Virus record (IMG/VR): IMGVR_UViG_3300043449_002688
Location: 90,802 to 154,801 of that record
DNA: 64,000 nt
Source: a virus
Strand: one strand, 5' to 3'
Of this stretch, positions 49,375-58,739 are shown piece after piece. Within the stretch, counting starts at the first letter, position 1. The number at the start of each line of letters is the position of its first letter. The notes beneath the pieces were generated by a model. The model was given only the letters and a program-made list of their open reading frames with translations, was not told where the DNA came from and ran no database searches. A program made the position numbers and the translations under genes.

Positions 49375-50146
49375 TTGAATTTTTCCTTACATATTCAAAT
49401 GTATAACCTTTGCACGATTTTCTATGTCCTATTAAAACATTTGAAACTGAAGATCTTGATACATTAAGATCTTTTGCTGCATCTGTAACTAATCTATAAA
49501 CTTTTCCATTTTGATGACAAAGAATTGAAGGTAGGTTGTCAATTCTTTTTTGTTGAGCTGTTTTAATATTTTGCAATTGTTTTTTATTTAATTTTTTTCC
49601 AAACATTGGATTTTTTTCACCAAGTTTGGAGTTTGATATATTTTTTTTAGATTCTTCAGATAGTTTTTTGCCGCGTTTTGGATGGAATCCTTTTTCTATT
49701 TGAGCCTTATTCCAGTTTTTAAGTGCTATAATTGGTAAAATTAACTTTTCAGGATTTTTCCTAAAGACACTTTTTACCGAGTTTGAAATATTAATTTTAT
49801 GTTCTTGAGAAAGTTTTTTACCTTTATGGGAGTTAGACATTTTAATTTTTGAAAATTCAGACCATCTTTTATTTAAACCGCCTGTATTTAAATTATAGCC
49901 ATTTGGATACACTGTATTTAATTTTAAAATCCATTCATTTTCTTTTTTATTAAGCTCTTCAATTGTTTCCGCCGAATCTATCTGCTCTATTTTGAAAGAT
50001 TCTATTCCGTATTTTTTAATAGCGGAAGATATAGCAATGCAATCACTTCGTTTTAAATGCTGGTTTATCCTTTTTTCCAAAGACCTAACGGTTTGGCCAA
50101 CATAAATTTTATTATTAATTAAATTTGTTAATATATATATTATCAT
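49367..50146 (-). CDS. GIY-YIG homing endonuclease
   Basis: 259 residues from ATG 50146: MIIYILTNLINNKIYVGQTV gives the Y-I-L / Y-V-G core, with the downstream R..H..K pattern, E at ELNKKENEWI, and NG-N after it. C-terminal NUMOD3-like repeats (SNSHKGKKLSQEHK, SNSKLGEKNPMFGKK) and a NUMOD1-like HTH (AAKDLNVSRSSVSNVLIG) bind DNA. It is wedged between two genes with 4-8-nt overlaps at both ends and is free-standing (no intron seen). A selfish element that can mobilise its flanks. Confidence 0.9.
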   Translation of the reverse strand: MIIYILTNLINNKIYVGQTVRSLEKRINQHLKRSDCIAISSAIKKYGIESFKIEQIDSAETIEELNKKENEWILKLNTVYPNGYNLNTGGLNKRWSEFSKIKMSNSHKGKKLSQEHKINISNSVKSVFRKNPEKLILPIIALKNWNKAQIEKGFHPKRGKKLSEESKKNISNSKLGEKNPMFGKKLNKKQLQNIKTAQQKRIDNLPSILCHQNGKVYRLVTDAAKDLNVSRSSVSNVLIGHRKSCKGYTFEYVRKNSNE

Positions 50147-53100
50147 TTGTGCCACTCTGTTTCTAATATGTTTTCAGGAAGTAATCCAGCTTTTTGCTCT
50201 GCATAAATTGTTTTAGAAGGATTTTTACGATTATGTTCTCCAGCTTTTTCGGACCAATTAACCCAATTATTTTGGCCCATAGTCTCTGAAGCTAAAGCCT
50301 TCTGCGCTAATGGGCTAAACATTTCTTTATGGGCTAAGTAGCTCATATGCTCACCTTTAGGGCCAAATTGACTGTTAGTTAATCCATGGCCAAAAGCATC
50401 ATGTACAATTCTAAACACATCATTAGCTAAAAGTGGAGTGCCATCGTGTTTAAATTCTGTTTGCGTTAACATTGGATGATTTTGAGATTGCCCTTCTGAA
50501 CCAAACCCTTGCTCTGTAGGATAATACCATAAATGATTGTTAACATGTAGATCATGAAGCATATCCTTAGAAGATTTATATGGATTTTCTTGCCCAGGCT
50601 GCATTCTAGAAATTTTAAGACCACTATTAATTAAATGTTTAAATTGTTTTCCGGTTTCACCAATTAATGCATTATAGGCAGCTTTAGTCTCATGATGCTC
50701 AGGTTGATGCTGCATTGACTCATATGCTTGAGCTATTGTTTTTCCATGCTCTGGGTTAAGATTAACTTTATAATTATGGCTTAGTTTGATGTTATTTAAC
50801 TTGGCATAACTATCAGCTATATTTTTTATATTGGTAGTATTTTTTTGTAGATCTTCTGATTTACCAAATATTTTTTGCCATTCCCATTGATCAGAATGCC
50901 GTCTTGTATCTTTATGAATTTGATGAATTTCAGCATCAATTCCAGGTCTAACAATAACTTCCTGTTCTTTTGCCGCTCTAGAGCTTAAAGGTCCAACTTT
51001 TTGTTTTTCTATAAATTGGCCATATTGAGGTAAGAATGATTTAATTTTATCTTCTGGAATCCAAGCTGAAACTATATGATTATAGCTTTGTGAATCTTCT
51101 GGATCAAAACTGCTTTTAGGGTAAATGCCTGAAGATTCTGTAATATTTGTTAAAAATGGAGTCCAAGAAGAATGTGTTTGTTGGTTAAAAAATTTACCAT
51201 TTTTATGGTATTTATCCATTTCCGATTGAGATAACTGTCTATGTAATAAAAATTCTCTTTGTTTTGTATTTGGGTTTATTCTTGATTCAGTTCTGCCAGC
51301 TAATTTATTTGTCATTCTTAATTTTGCATGTTTAGACGGATCAGGGATTTTAGCGCGAGGGTCATACCCTGCAAATGTTTCGCCAGATGTTCCACCTGTC
51401 CAACGCTCTACGTTTTTTGCTGCATCTGTAGTTAGTTCTGAATGAGGTTTAAATGGGCCATAAAGTCTGCGAGCAGCACCTTTATTTAAATTTTCTGGTT
51501 TTTGCAATAAATTTTTAAAATAATAAGAAGCTTTTTTAAGATTAAGTTCTATATTTTTTTCAGAAGCAGCAAGCTTTTCTTTTTTTCGTTTTATATAATT
51601 TGGATTTTCTGTAACTTTTTGCTTTATTCTAGTATCGTTAGTTGTATTATATATATATTCTAAAGTATGAGAATTGGTATTTTTATTTTGAGCTATTGCC
51701 CATTGAATATTGTTATTTCTACCATTTTTACTTTTAGCTAAATAATCTAAATCATTTGAATCAGTTTTAGAATTTTGAGATAATCTCAATTGTATATCAA
51801 AATCATCAGTCGCTCTAGTCAAATAATTTAAAGTATTTTTAGAAGCACCGGTATTACCGGCGATCTTTTTTTGCATATTAATATCATTATTTTTAATAGC
51901 TATGTCAGCTATGTTATGTATAAAATTTTCGCCAAGTGCGGGATTTTCAGCTATTGTTTGTTTTATATTATCATTATTAGTCTTGTTATAGACATCATAT
52001 AAAAAAAATGGGTCAGCGCCAGTATTTGATGCTACCGATTGTTTTATGTTATGGTCATTAGTTGTAGTATATATATGGCGCATAAAATCTTTATGAATAT
52101 TTGGATTTTTTGCTACTGATTGTTTTATGTCATCTTGATCAGTTTTATTGTATATGTCATATAAAAAATCTGGATGCGTATTTGGATTTTGCGCTACCAG
52201 TTTTTTTTGCCAAGATTTAGATGTATTGTATATGTGCTGTAAAGTATCTTGATCAGTTTTAGGATTTTCTGCTATTTCAGAAATAATATTTATATGTTTT
52301 TCAGGTATTTGTAGATTTTGAATTTTTTTAATATTTTTTAATGATTTTGTATCAGTAATTAAATTAGGGTTATGTCTTAAAACTTCCGCTTGATGTTCTG
52401 GAGATAAATCTGAAAATTCAAAGTTATTTTTAAGTTCATAATCATCAAATCCTCCACCAAAAATACCTTTAATTTCAGGATTTTTAAGTAATTCAACAAT
52501 ATCTTTATGATATTCTTTGGTAGGCTTAAGATTGCTTTGACCCTTCATTTCTCCTAAAAATCCATTATTTAAAATAAAACTTAAATGAGGCTCATGAAAA
52601 GTTTTATTGTCAAAACTACGAGATGTGCGTAGGCTTAATATTCTATCATCTGGATGATAGTCTTCGTTTCCGCAATGTCCTAAAGCTTTACCTTCTGCTT
52701 CACATGATGGAACATTTAAATTAAACCAATCTCTATTAAATTTAATTCCATTAATTATTTTTTTTGTTTTTTCGGTAGGTATAACTAGTTCACGGTTTTG
52801 AGATAGCTTGTTAATATAACTTTGTTTCGCTTGGTCAAGTAGTTTAATACCTGAATTTAAATCATGTTCTTTATCAAATCTTACATCAGCTATATTTGGA
52901 ATATGCTGTGAGCTAGAAAAATCTGATATTTTTTGTTTTATCTCAGGTGTGAATTGTTTTGGATTTTGTCTATAATTTTTTGTAGCCCAAGTTTGCCAAT
53001 TTGAATTAGGTAGCTGTGAAGCCCAATTGACGAATTCTACATGTTCAGGTTTTGCAGAATCTGCGCCTAGCATTTGTAAAATGTCTTTTTTACCTTTTTC

Positions 53101-53946
53101 AAGATCTTCAAATTTATTTTGCTGTGATTTTAAAGCTTGCTCTTCATGAACAGCTTGTGGATGATATAATTGTACTACATGAGTTTTTGGACTAATCGAC
53201 CATTTAACTCCATTAAATCCTTTTTGCTTTAAAAGGCTATGGAAAAGATCTTCGTTCCAAGCACCAGGACCGCCAGGATTTTTAGCTTTGACTTCTTGTA
53301 TGATTTTTTGCGGATCTTTGCTTAAATCATAAATATTTTCTGGCATTTTAATCTTATACTTAAAGCTAGCCCTATCGGAAACTAAACTTTCTGGTTCTGA
53401 ATCTTCGGTGTAAAAAAAAGATGTTTTATTTTCTGGAATACCTCTTTTTGTTTGTAAACCTTTAACGCCTGTACCCATTTTTTCTGGGTCAATTTGCTTT
53501 AACCCTTTTTGAGAACTGTAATGAACTAAATATTTAGGACCTTCACTTAAAGATTTTTTAAGAGGTTTTTTATTAAGCCAAAGTATTAAAATGTTTCTAT
53601 TTGCTGGTACATGTAAATTGTTATGCGCTGTAGGGTCAAGCCATTTAAATAAAGTAAATTCACTATCTGGATCATTGCTTGCGTCAGGAATAAAATCCGC
53701 TGGGCAATCACAGCAATATAAATGAACATCATTATTGCCAAATCTTTGATTAGCTAATTTATTCAATTTAACGCCACTTAAGCCCGTTTCTTCTTCTAAT
53801 TCTCTGCAAGCAGCTTCATAATCTGTTTCGCCGTTTTCAGCATGCCCACCAGCCAAAGCCCATTTTCCATTGTCTTTTCTAAGACCATGTAAAAATAAGT
53901 TTGGCTCAGTCGGATGTTTTATGGCTACAACAGAAACCTTTACCAT
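50143..53946 (-). CDS. polyvalent-type protein: Nudix, ART-like and repeat domains
   Basis: 1267 residues. A perfect Nudix box (G34-x5-E-x7-REL-x-EE-x-GL) opens residues 1-125. Residues 139-300 (YLVHYSSQKGLKQID) form an unrecognised domain. Residues near 410 (CEAEGKALGHCGN) recall PcfJ. About 530-790 has LRV-like 25-residue repeats (NPN...FL..IY..T.D..IKQSVA). A YFK linker is at 807. About 880-1000 has the R/S/E-type ADP-ribosyltransferase signature (LLHRQLS, HSSWTPFLTN, KEQEVIVRPG). The end (LLANDVFRIVHDAFGHG, SETMGQNNWVNW) is a further HD..GH-type domain. Likely delivered with DNA; predicted to act on NAD-linked or nucleotide chemistry. Confidence 0.65.
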   Translation of the reverse strand: MVKVSVVAIKHPTEPNLFLHGLRKDNGKWALAGGHAENGETDYEAACRELEEETGLSGVKLNKLANQRFGNNDVHLYCCDCPADFIPDASNDPDSEFTLFKWLDPTAHNNLHVPANRNILILWLNKKPLKKSLSEGPKYLVHYSSQKGLKQIDPEKMGTGVKGLQTKRGIPENKTSFFYTEDSEPESLVSDRASFKYKIKMPENIYDLSKDPQKIIQEVKAKNPGGPGAWNEDLFHSLLKQKGFNGVKWSISPKTHVVQLYHPQAVHEEQALKSQQNKFEDLEKGKKDILQMLGADSAKPEHVEFVNWASQLPNSNWQTWATKNYRQNPKQFTPEIKQKISDFSSSQHIPNIADVRFDKEHDLNSGIKLLDQAKQSYINKLSQNRELVIPTEKTKKIINGIKFNRDWFNLNVPSCEAEGKALGHCGNEDYHPDDRILSLRTSRSFDNKTFHEPHLSFILNNGFLGEMKGQSNLKPTKEYHKDIVELLKNPEIKGIFGGGFDDYELKNNFEFSDLSPEHQAEVLRHNPNLITDTKSLKNIKKIQNLQIPEKHINIISEIAENPKTDQDTLQHIYNTSKSWQKKLVAQNPNTHPDFLYDIYNKTDQDDIKQSVAKNPNIHKDFMRHIYTTTNDHNIKQSVASNTGADPFFLYDVYNKTNNDNIKQTIAENPALGENFIHNIADIAIKNNDINMQKKIAGNTGASKNTLNYLTRATDDFDIQLRLSQNSKTDSNDLDYLAKSKNGRNNNIQWAIAQNKNTNSHTLEYIYNTTNDTRIKQKVTENPNYIKRKKEKLAASEKNIELNLKKASYYFKNLLQKPENLNKGAARRLYGPFKPHSELTTDAAKNVERWTGGTSGETFAGYDPRAKIPDPSKHAKLRMTNKLAGRTESRINPNTKQREFLLHRQLSQSEMDKYHKNGKFFNQQTHSSWTPFLTNITESSGIYPKSSFDPEDSQSYNHIVSAWIPEDKIKSFLPQYGQFIEKQKVGPLSSRAAKEQEVIVRPGIDAEIHQIHKDTRRHSDQWEWQKIFGKSEDLQKNTTNIKNIADSYAKLNNIKLSHNYKVNLNPEHGKTIAQAYESMQHQPEHHETKAAYNALIGETGKQFKHLINSGLKISRMQPGQENPYKSSKDMLHDLHVNNHLWYYPTEQGFGSEGQSQNHPMLTQTEFKHDGTPLLANDVFRIVHDAFGHGLTNSQFGPKGEHMSYLAHKEMFSPLAQKALASETMGQNNWVNWSEKAGEHNRKNPSKTIYAEQKAGLLPENILETEWHK

Positions 53947-54956
53947 TATTCTTCTTCCTTGTATTCTGTCGGCGTAAGATTAGAGTTGGTATTTTCAGGA
54001 AAATCTTCGTTCATTCCCCATCCTTGATTTTTTGCATACGATTCCATGCTATCAGGAGTTTTTGGACCATCCATAATTTTTATTTGTCCAGTTACTGCTT
54101 GTATTTTTGGAGCTGCAAATTTTATAAAATTAGCTTGAGTTTGCCCATTGACATTCATTGGGCAAGTCCAAATAAGCTCTACTCCTTTAAATTCTGGGTT
54201 TTCTCCAATTGCACCTACGCTAAAGGTAGATAGCTCAAATCCCCTTCTATCAAGATAAGCTTCTTTATATCTTAAAAAAATATATTGCATTAGCTGTCTA
54301 AGCCAAATTGCTTGATTTAAGTCAGATTGAGTGTGTAATCCAATAATAAAACTTTCTAACATAAAAGTAAGTTCTTTATGTAAATTCCAAATAGATGTTG
54401 GAGGAGCAATGTAGCAATCTGTAAAATTTTCTTTTATATTTGCAGCAACTTGAAATTTTTTACTATCTATAACATCTTGTATCACATAAGCTTTTTGTGT
54501 TTTTGATGAAACCAAAAATTGACCTTTAATTATATAATTAGTATTCATATGTTCTGGAACAGTAACTATACCGTCCGTTGAATTAAAAGCTAATGGCGTA
54601 AAATTATCATAAACTTTTTGAACTCTTTTTGTGATAGCATAAGGTTCTATTTCGTTTATAAACCCTTCATCCGAAAGGGAAGTTCTTTCCGTCATTTCCC
54701 TTGAATCTGTTTGTACAATAGTAACGCAGGGGAATCGTGGTGTATCAACTCGGTTAACTAAATACACATCAATGTTGTTGTTTAAAAACCATTGTTTTGC
54801 TGCAGAAACTTCTTTGTATCCATAGTGATCTTTTGCTAAAGAATCTGTTGCCAATTCAGCATATACATCATCTAATATCCAAGAATTTTTGCGTAAGTCA
54901 GCAAAAGCAGCTTCGATCATTGTTTTTAATAATACATCGGAAGATAAAATTCCCAT
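53946..54956 (-). CDS. virion/neck protein, 336 aa
   Basis: Begins MGILSSDVLLKTMIEAAFAD and has FIIGLHTQSDLNQAIWLRQL and ELIWTCPMNVNGQTQ. The size and place after the connector-like protein suggest a neck or tail-completion protein. The C-terminal codons TNSNLTPTEYKEEE contain a variant late motif for the next gene. AGAGGTTTC before the ATG. No family could be named. Confidence 0.5.
   Translation of the reverse strand: MGILSSDVLLKTMIEAAFADLRKNSWILDDVYAELATDSLAKDHYGYKEVSAAKQWFLNNNIDVYLVNRVDTPRFPCVTIVQTDSREMTERTSLSDEGFINEIEPYAITKRVQKVYDNFTPLAFNSTDGIVTVPEHMNTNYIIKGQFLVSSKTQKAYVIQDVIDSKKFQVAANIKENFTDCYIAPPTSIWNLHKELTFMLESFIIGLHTQSDLNQAIWLRQLMQYIFLRYKEAYLDRRGFELSTFSVGAIGENPEFKGVELIWTCPMNVNGQTQANFIKFAAPKIQAVTGQIKIMDGPKTPDSMESYAKNQGWGMNEDFPENTNSNLTPTEYKEEE
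53976..53984 (-). promoter_or_regulatory. late motif variant (TCTAATCTT), copy 11
   Basis: Minus strand CTCTAATCTTACGCC inside the 3' end of the 336-residue gene, 29 nt before the polyvalent ATG at 53946. One base differs from the consensus. Confidence 0.5.
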
Positions 54957-55867
54957 TACCTAGAAACCTCTTCTTCTATAGATTTTACTATTTTTTCTAA
55001 TTCTTTTAAAGCCCAATCATAAGCTTGCGGGAAAATATTGGCAGCAGTAACTTTAGGATACATCCATCTGTTTTCGGCTTTATGTTTTGAAGAAATTACT
55101 CTAAATACCACAGTTTCTCTTTTAACTTTTCCTTTTTTATTTTTTCTTTGAACAACTACCGCTCCTTCAAGTTTGTAAATTCCTCCATGAGGCTTAAGAC
55201 CTGTTTCCGCAGCTTGTTCTTCAGTTCTTGGTCTACTAAAAAGGCTTGGAGCTTTTTCTTGAGTTGAAGTTGGTATCATTCTTAATTTATGTAAAGTTCC
55301 AAGCTTAGGAGCACCACTTTCGTCTCTTTCAATATTCCTTAAGCTAATTCCTTGTCTTTTGGCTTGTTTTTTAACTAATTCAGCAAATAAAGGTTTTGCT
55401 CCTTCTGCTTGCTTATTGCCTTGTGTTTGTTTAAAGGGAATTACCCTGTAAGAAGAACCATCTTTAGCTGTTTTAACTCCAGAACTTCCTGGTTTTAAAA
55501 GCCATTCTCCCATAAAAGTAGGCTCACGTCCTTCTTCTAGCCATGTAGCTTTTTCATCTAATTCTACCATCCAAATATTATTTGAAAGCTTAATCCATCT
55601 AACATGTTTTGCAGTATTATCAATTCTTTCGTCATGAGTAGATTCTTTTTGAGCTTCATTTCTAGGCAAATTTAAACCAAGATAATATTCTCTTTTAAAT
55701 TTTGAATCCTTAAAAGTTTCGTTTGCTTTATTAACAATAAAAGCATGAGTTGCAATTGAAAGATTTTCTATTGCAGGCTTAAGTTTTGTTTCTACAACTT
55801 CTTTTGTCTGCGATATTTTGGCCGCAATTTCTGATGCGTCTACTTTTAATCTAAAATAACTGTTCAT
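54956..55867 (-). CDS. neck/head-completion protein candidate, 303 aa
   Basis: 303 residues. N-terminal helices (SEIAAKISQTKEVVETKLKP), basic middle, and a C-terminus VFRVISSKHKAENRWMYPKV followed by FPQAYDWALKELEKIVKS. The architecture resembles HK97 gp10-type head-tail connection proteins, from memory. It overlaps its upstream gene by 4 nt (ATGA) and abuts the next. Assignment is by pattern and position. Confidence 0.45.
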   Translation of the reverse strand: MNSYFRLKVDASEIAAKISQTKEVVETKLKPAIENLSIATHAFIVNKANETFKDSKFKREYYLGLNLPRNEAQKESTHDERIDNTAKHVRWIKLSNNIWMVELDEKATWLEEGREPTFMGEWLLKPGSSGVKTAKDGSSYRVIPFKQTQGNKQAEGAKPLFAELVKKQAKRQGISLRNIERDESGAPKLGTLHKLRMIPTSTQEKAPSLFSRPRTEEQAAETGLKPHGGIYKLEGAVVVQRKNKKGKVKRETVVFRVISSKHKAENRWMYPKVTAANIFPQAYDWALKELEKIVKSIEEEVSR

Positions 55868-57048
55868 TTTGCACCAATATTGCCTTCGTCGGCTTGAGCA
55901 TTATGTGATGCAACGGAAATAGCGTTTCCTTCGTTATCTTTAACCATTCCCGACCTTACAGATCTCCAAACTGCTCTACCATTTTTAATAACTTTTTTTC
56001 TTCCTTTTTTAACAGTTCCAACTGGATAAAAAAGTTTTATAGCTTTATTTAAATTTTCGGTAAGGTCATCAACTTCTGATTTAGCTACTTCTTTCTTTTT
56101 ATCTTTAGCCATATCTACAATTTTATGTACTAATCCAATTACTTTTTTAAAAGCTTCTGGATTTTTATCAGCTAAATCAGTAAGTTTTGGAATTTTTTCA
56201 TTTACCATTTCAAGAAGATTAGCAATTTTGTTTGCTTGCTTAGCATGATCTTCATCTTCTTTATCGCTTTGCTTAGCTTCTTCTACTGCAGAAGCTCCCA
56301 TCTTTTCTTTGGGTTCAGATCGTTCAGATTCAAGCTGTTGTTGAGCTTGTGGGTTAGATTGTTGGCCGCTTAAAGCTTCCATTAAATTATTTGGTTGAAA
56401 TTGTTGAGCCTGCTGTTGCATTTGTTGTTGCATTTGTTGTTGTGATTGTTGAGCCGGAGCATTTATTTGTTGAACTGTTGCTTGAATAAATTGAGATTCT
56501 AATTCTAATGCCTGCTTTGCATCTGGGCCTGCTACAAATTTACCAATTTTAGCAGCTTCAGCTACAGGTTCTGGAGATTTTGGTTGATGTCTATCGTAAA
56601 GATTTGGCGGTAAATTTAAATTAAATAAATCATTTTCAAGAGTAAGCTCGTCCTTTTGCATTTCTTGATATTCTTGTTGTTCTGGATCATACATTTCAAT
56701 ATTTCCAGTGTAACCTGAAAGATCTGAAGCTTTTTTGGCTTCGATTAAAGTTAAACCAATTCCAACTTTCATTTTTTGGCCAAATAAAGATTTGTACCCA
56801 TCTATTAAAAATGGAAGATTTTCTGCTATTGAAATAGGAAGAAGTAATACTTGTCTTTCGTAAGTAGAAAGAAGAACTTCGCCTCCTCTTTCTATTACTA
56901 TAGATTTAACTTTGTCAATTAAAGACCAAATTTGATAATCTAAGCTTTTTGCATCTTCAAAATAGCCAGCATCAATTAAAGAATTAATTTTGTCGGAAAC
57001 ATCTTCTAGCGATATGAGGATATAAACTTTGTTTTCTGTAGATGCCAT
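55864..57048 (-). CDS. virion-associated protein with degenerate cyclase-palm-like domain
   Basis: 394 residues. Residues 8-125 (VYILISLEDVSDKINSLIDA, ERGGEVLLSTYERQVLLLP, KVGIGLTLIEAKKASDLSG) follow the strand-helix-GG-hairpin order of GGDEF/GTP-cyclohydrolase III palm folds, but the acidic metal residues are not clearly kept. Residues 195-235 are a Gln-rich tract. A basic C-terminus (KKGRKKVIKNGRAVWRSVRS) follows. It could be a head-associated structural protein. GGGGAGTTT before the ATG. Confidence 0.4.
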   Translation of the reverse strand: MASTENKVYILISLEDVSDKINSLIDAGYFEDAKSLDYQIWSLIDKVKSIVIERGGEVLLSTYERQVLLLPISIAENLPFLIDGYKSLFGQKMKVGIGLTLIEAKKASDLSGYTGNIEMYDPEQQEYQEMQKDELTLENDLFNLNLPPNLYDRHQPKSPEPVAEAAKIGKFVAGPDAKQALELESQFIQATVQQINAPAQQSQQQMQQQMQQQAQQFQPNNLMEALSGQQSNPQAQQQLESERSEPKEKMGASAVEEAKQSDKEDEDHAKQANKIANLLEMVNEKIPKLTDLADKNPEAFKKVIGLVHKIVDMAKDKKKEVAKSEVDDLTENLNKAIKLFYPVGTVKKGRKKVIKNGRAVWRSVRSGMVKDNEGNAISVASHNAQADEGNIGAK

Positions 57049-57065
57049 ATTTTAAACTCCCCATA

Positions 57066-58730
57066 TTAAATATCAAATTTACGTTTAACAAGAAGATGTG
57101 CTTTTAGTGTTAACAAAAATACTTTTACTGCATCTTCATCTGCGTTTGGATGAAATTTTAAATCCCAAACTCCGTTTTCTGTTTTTTTAATAACTTCAAC
57201 AAATTTATAAGGATTTCCTTCTTCATCTTTTTTCATTACAGAAAAACATGCGCAAGGATTAAATGCTGGATTACCATCTTTATCTTTTTTAAATTCAGGA
57301 ACTAAGCAGTGTGGGCAGTGAGATTTATAAAGCTCTTCTTCTGTAGTCGTATATTTTTCAGATTTATTTAATTTTGATTTAAAATAATCTGATTTAATAA
57401 CAGAACCTGCAGGTTTTGGTGCAGCAGTAGCTTTTGGTTTTGCTGTTGGATTTTTAGGCATTTTAGCCCCTGGTGTTTTTGGTGGGGTATAATTGCCTTT
57501 AGCAGAAGACTGCGCTTGCTTTGCTGCTGATGCTGCCGGATTATTGCTAGCAGGAACCGGAGGCTTAGGTTCTTTCGGCATAGATGGTTTTACAGGTTGG
57601 CCAGCGCCTTTTGGCATTTCAGCTTTAGATACTTTTTCTGGCAAATCCTTGCCTTTTGATTCTCTATCCCATTCTTTAACTTTTTCTTTTCCGCCTAAAG
57701 CTTTAGTGCCAGTTTTAGTGTGCGCCCAGCGACGTTGTGCTTCAGAAGCATAAGGTTTCATTAATAGCTCTGCTTTTTTCTTAAAATAAGAATCAGCTTT
57801 TGTCATAGGGGTTTTTGGAGCCGGAGCTGTATGGGAAGGAGAAACTCCTTCAAGAGAAGTCATTGGAGCTTCTACTTGAGCTTCTGGTAAAACTTGTTTT
57901 TTAATTTCACCTTGTTTTGTATCAATTACTTTTTCTTTCGGAACTTTTTGTTCATCAGTAGGTTTGTTTTTAATTTCAGCAAGTTCTTTATAAGAAATAG
58001 ATTCTTCTGTAATATTAGAATCAGTTTGTTTTGCTTTAAGTTCTTTTTTAAATTTTTCTTCTGGGGTTATGCTTGTTTCTAGTTTGTTTTCAACGTCAGC
58101 AACTTCTTTTTCTGAAATTTTATCTAAATCTTCTTCTATTTTTTTTCGTCCCATTTCTTTTGTCATTAAAGCATCAACAAGTTTACCAATAACTGAAGTC
58201 AATTCTTTAATATTGGCATGAGACATTTGCCATTTAACGCTTTCACTATCTAAAGAAGGTTTGATTTCATTTAAATTAATTATTTCTTTTATTACACTTA
58301 AATCAGGTGTAGTTGAATCTGAAGATATTTTACTTTTGACTTCATCTATTTTTTCTTCAAAAAAATCATAGGTTTCGCCGACTGTCATCATATGACCAGA
58401 AACAGCAGGCAAACTTTGTTTTTCAAACGAATGTATAACTTTTCCGTTTTGAACGAATTCAGCTCGATATTGATCTATATCTTGTTTATCAAATTGAATA
58501 ACAATATCGTCTTTACCAGGGAATTTAACAACCTTAGATTCTCCTCGTTTCATTGGTTTAATTGTCTGAATTAACCAAGATAATATTGTTCGAGGAACTA
58601 CAATTAAGGGTAAATAAAACTCAAGAGGATCGACTACCGAAGAAGTTCCTCTTTTAAAAATAGCTTTTTCCAAGACTTCATAGCCTTGGTCTCCAATTAT
58701 AGATTTAAGGAGTTTTTCGCTAGTATTCAT
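57066..58730 (-). CDS. virion protein with YFK linkers and Cys motif, 554 aa
   Basis: The N-terminal 110 residues (FYLPLIVVPRTILSWLIQTI, HMMTVGETYDFFEEKIDEVK) look like a folded domain. A long Lys/Glu/Pro linker follows, with SYFKKKAELLMKPYASEAQR, WAHTKTGTKALGGKEKVKEW and DYFKSKLNKSEKY, then CPHC and CACF near 490-515 (possible zinc site) before a C-terminal domain. QRRWAHT/KALGG motifs recur in other phage virion proteins. Ribosome-binding site weak (AACGAGCC). Confidence 0.5.
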   Translation of the reverse strand: MNTSEKLLKSIIGDQGYEVLEKAIFKRGTSSVVDPLEFYLPLIVVPRTILSWLIQTIKPMKRGESKVVKFPGKDDIVIQFDKQDIDQYRAEFVQNGKVIHSFEKQSLPAVSGHMMTVGETYDFFEEKIDEVKSKISSDSTTPDLSVIKEIINLNEIKPSLDSESVKWQMSHANIKELTSVIGKLVDALMTKEMGRKKIEEDLDKISEKEVADVENKLETSITPEEKFKKELKAKQTDSNITEESISYKELAEIKNKPTDEQKVPKEKVIDTKQGEIKKQVLPEAQVEAPMTSLEGVSPSHTAPAPKTPMTKADSYFKKKAELLMKPYASEAQRRWAHTKTGTKALGGKEKVKEWDRESKGKDLPEKVSKAEMPKGAGQPVKPSMPKEPKPPVPASNNPAASAAKQAQSSAKGNYTPPKTPGAKMPKNPTAKPKATAAPKPAGSVIKSDYFKSKLNKSEKYTTTEEELYKSHCPHCLVPEFKKDKDGNPAFNPCACFSVMKKDEEGNPYKFVEVIKKTENGVWDLKFHPNADEDAVKVFLLTLKAHLLVKRKFDI

Positions 58731-58739
58731 GTTGGCTCG

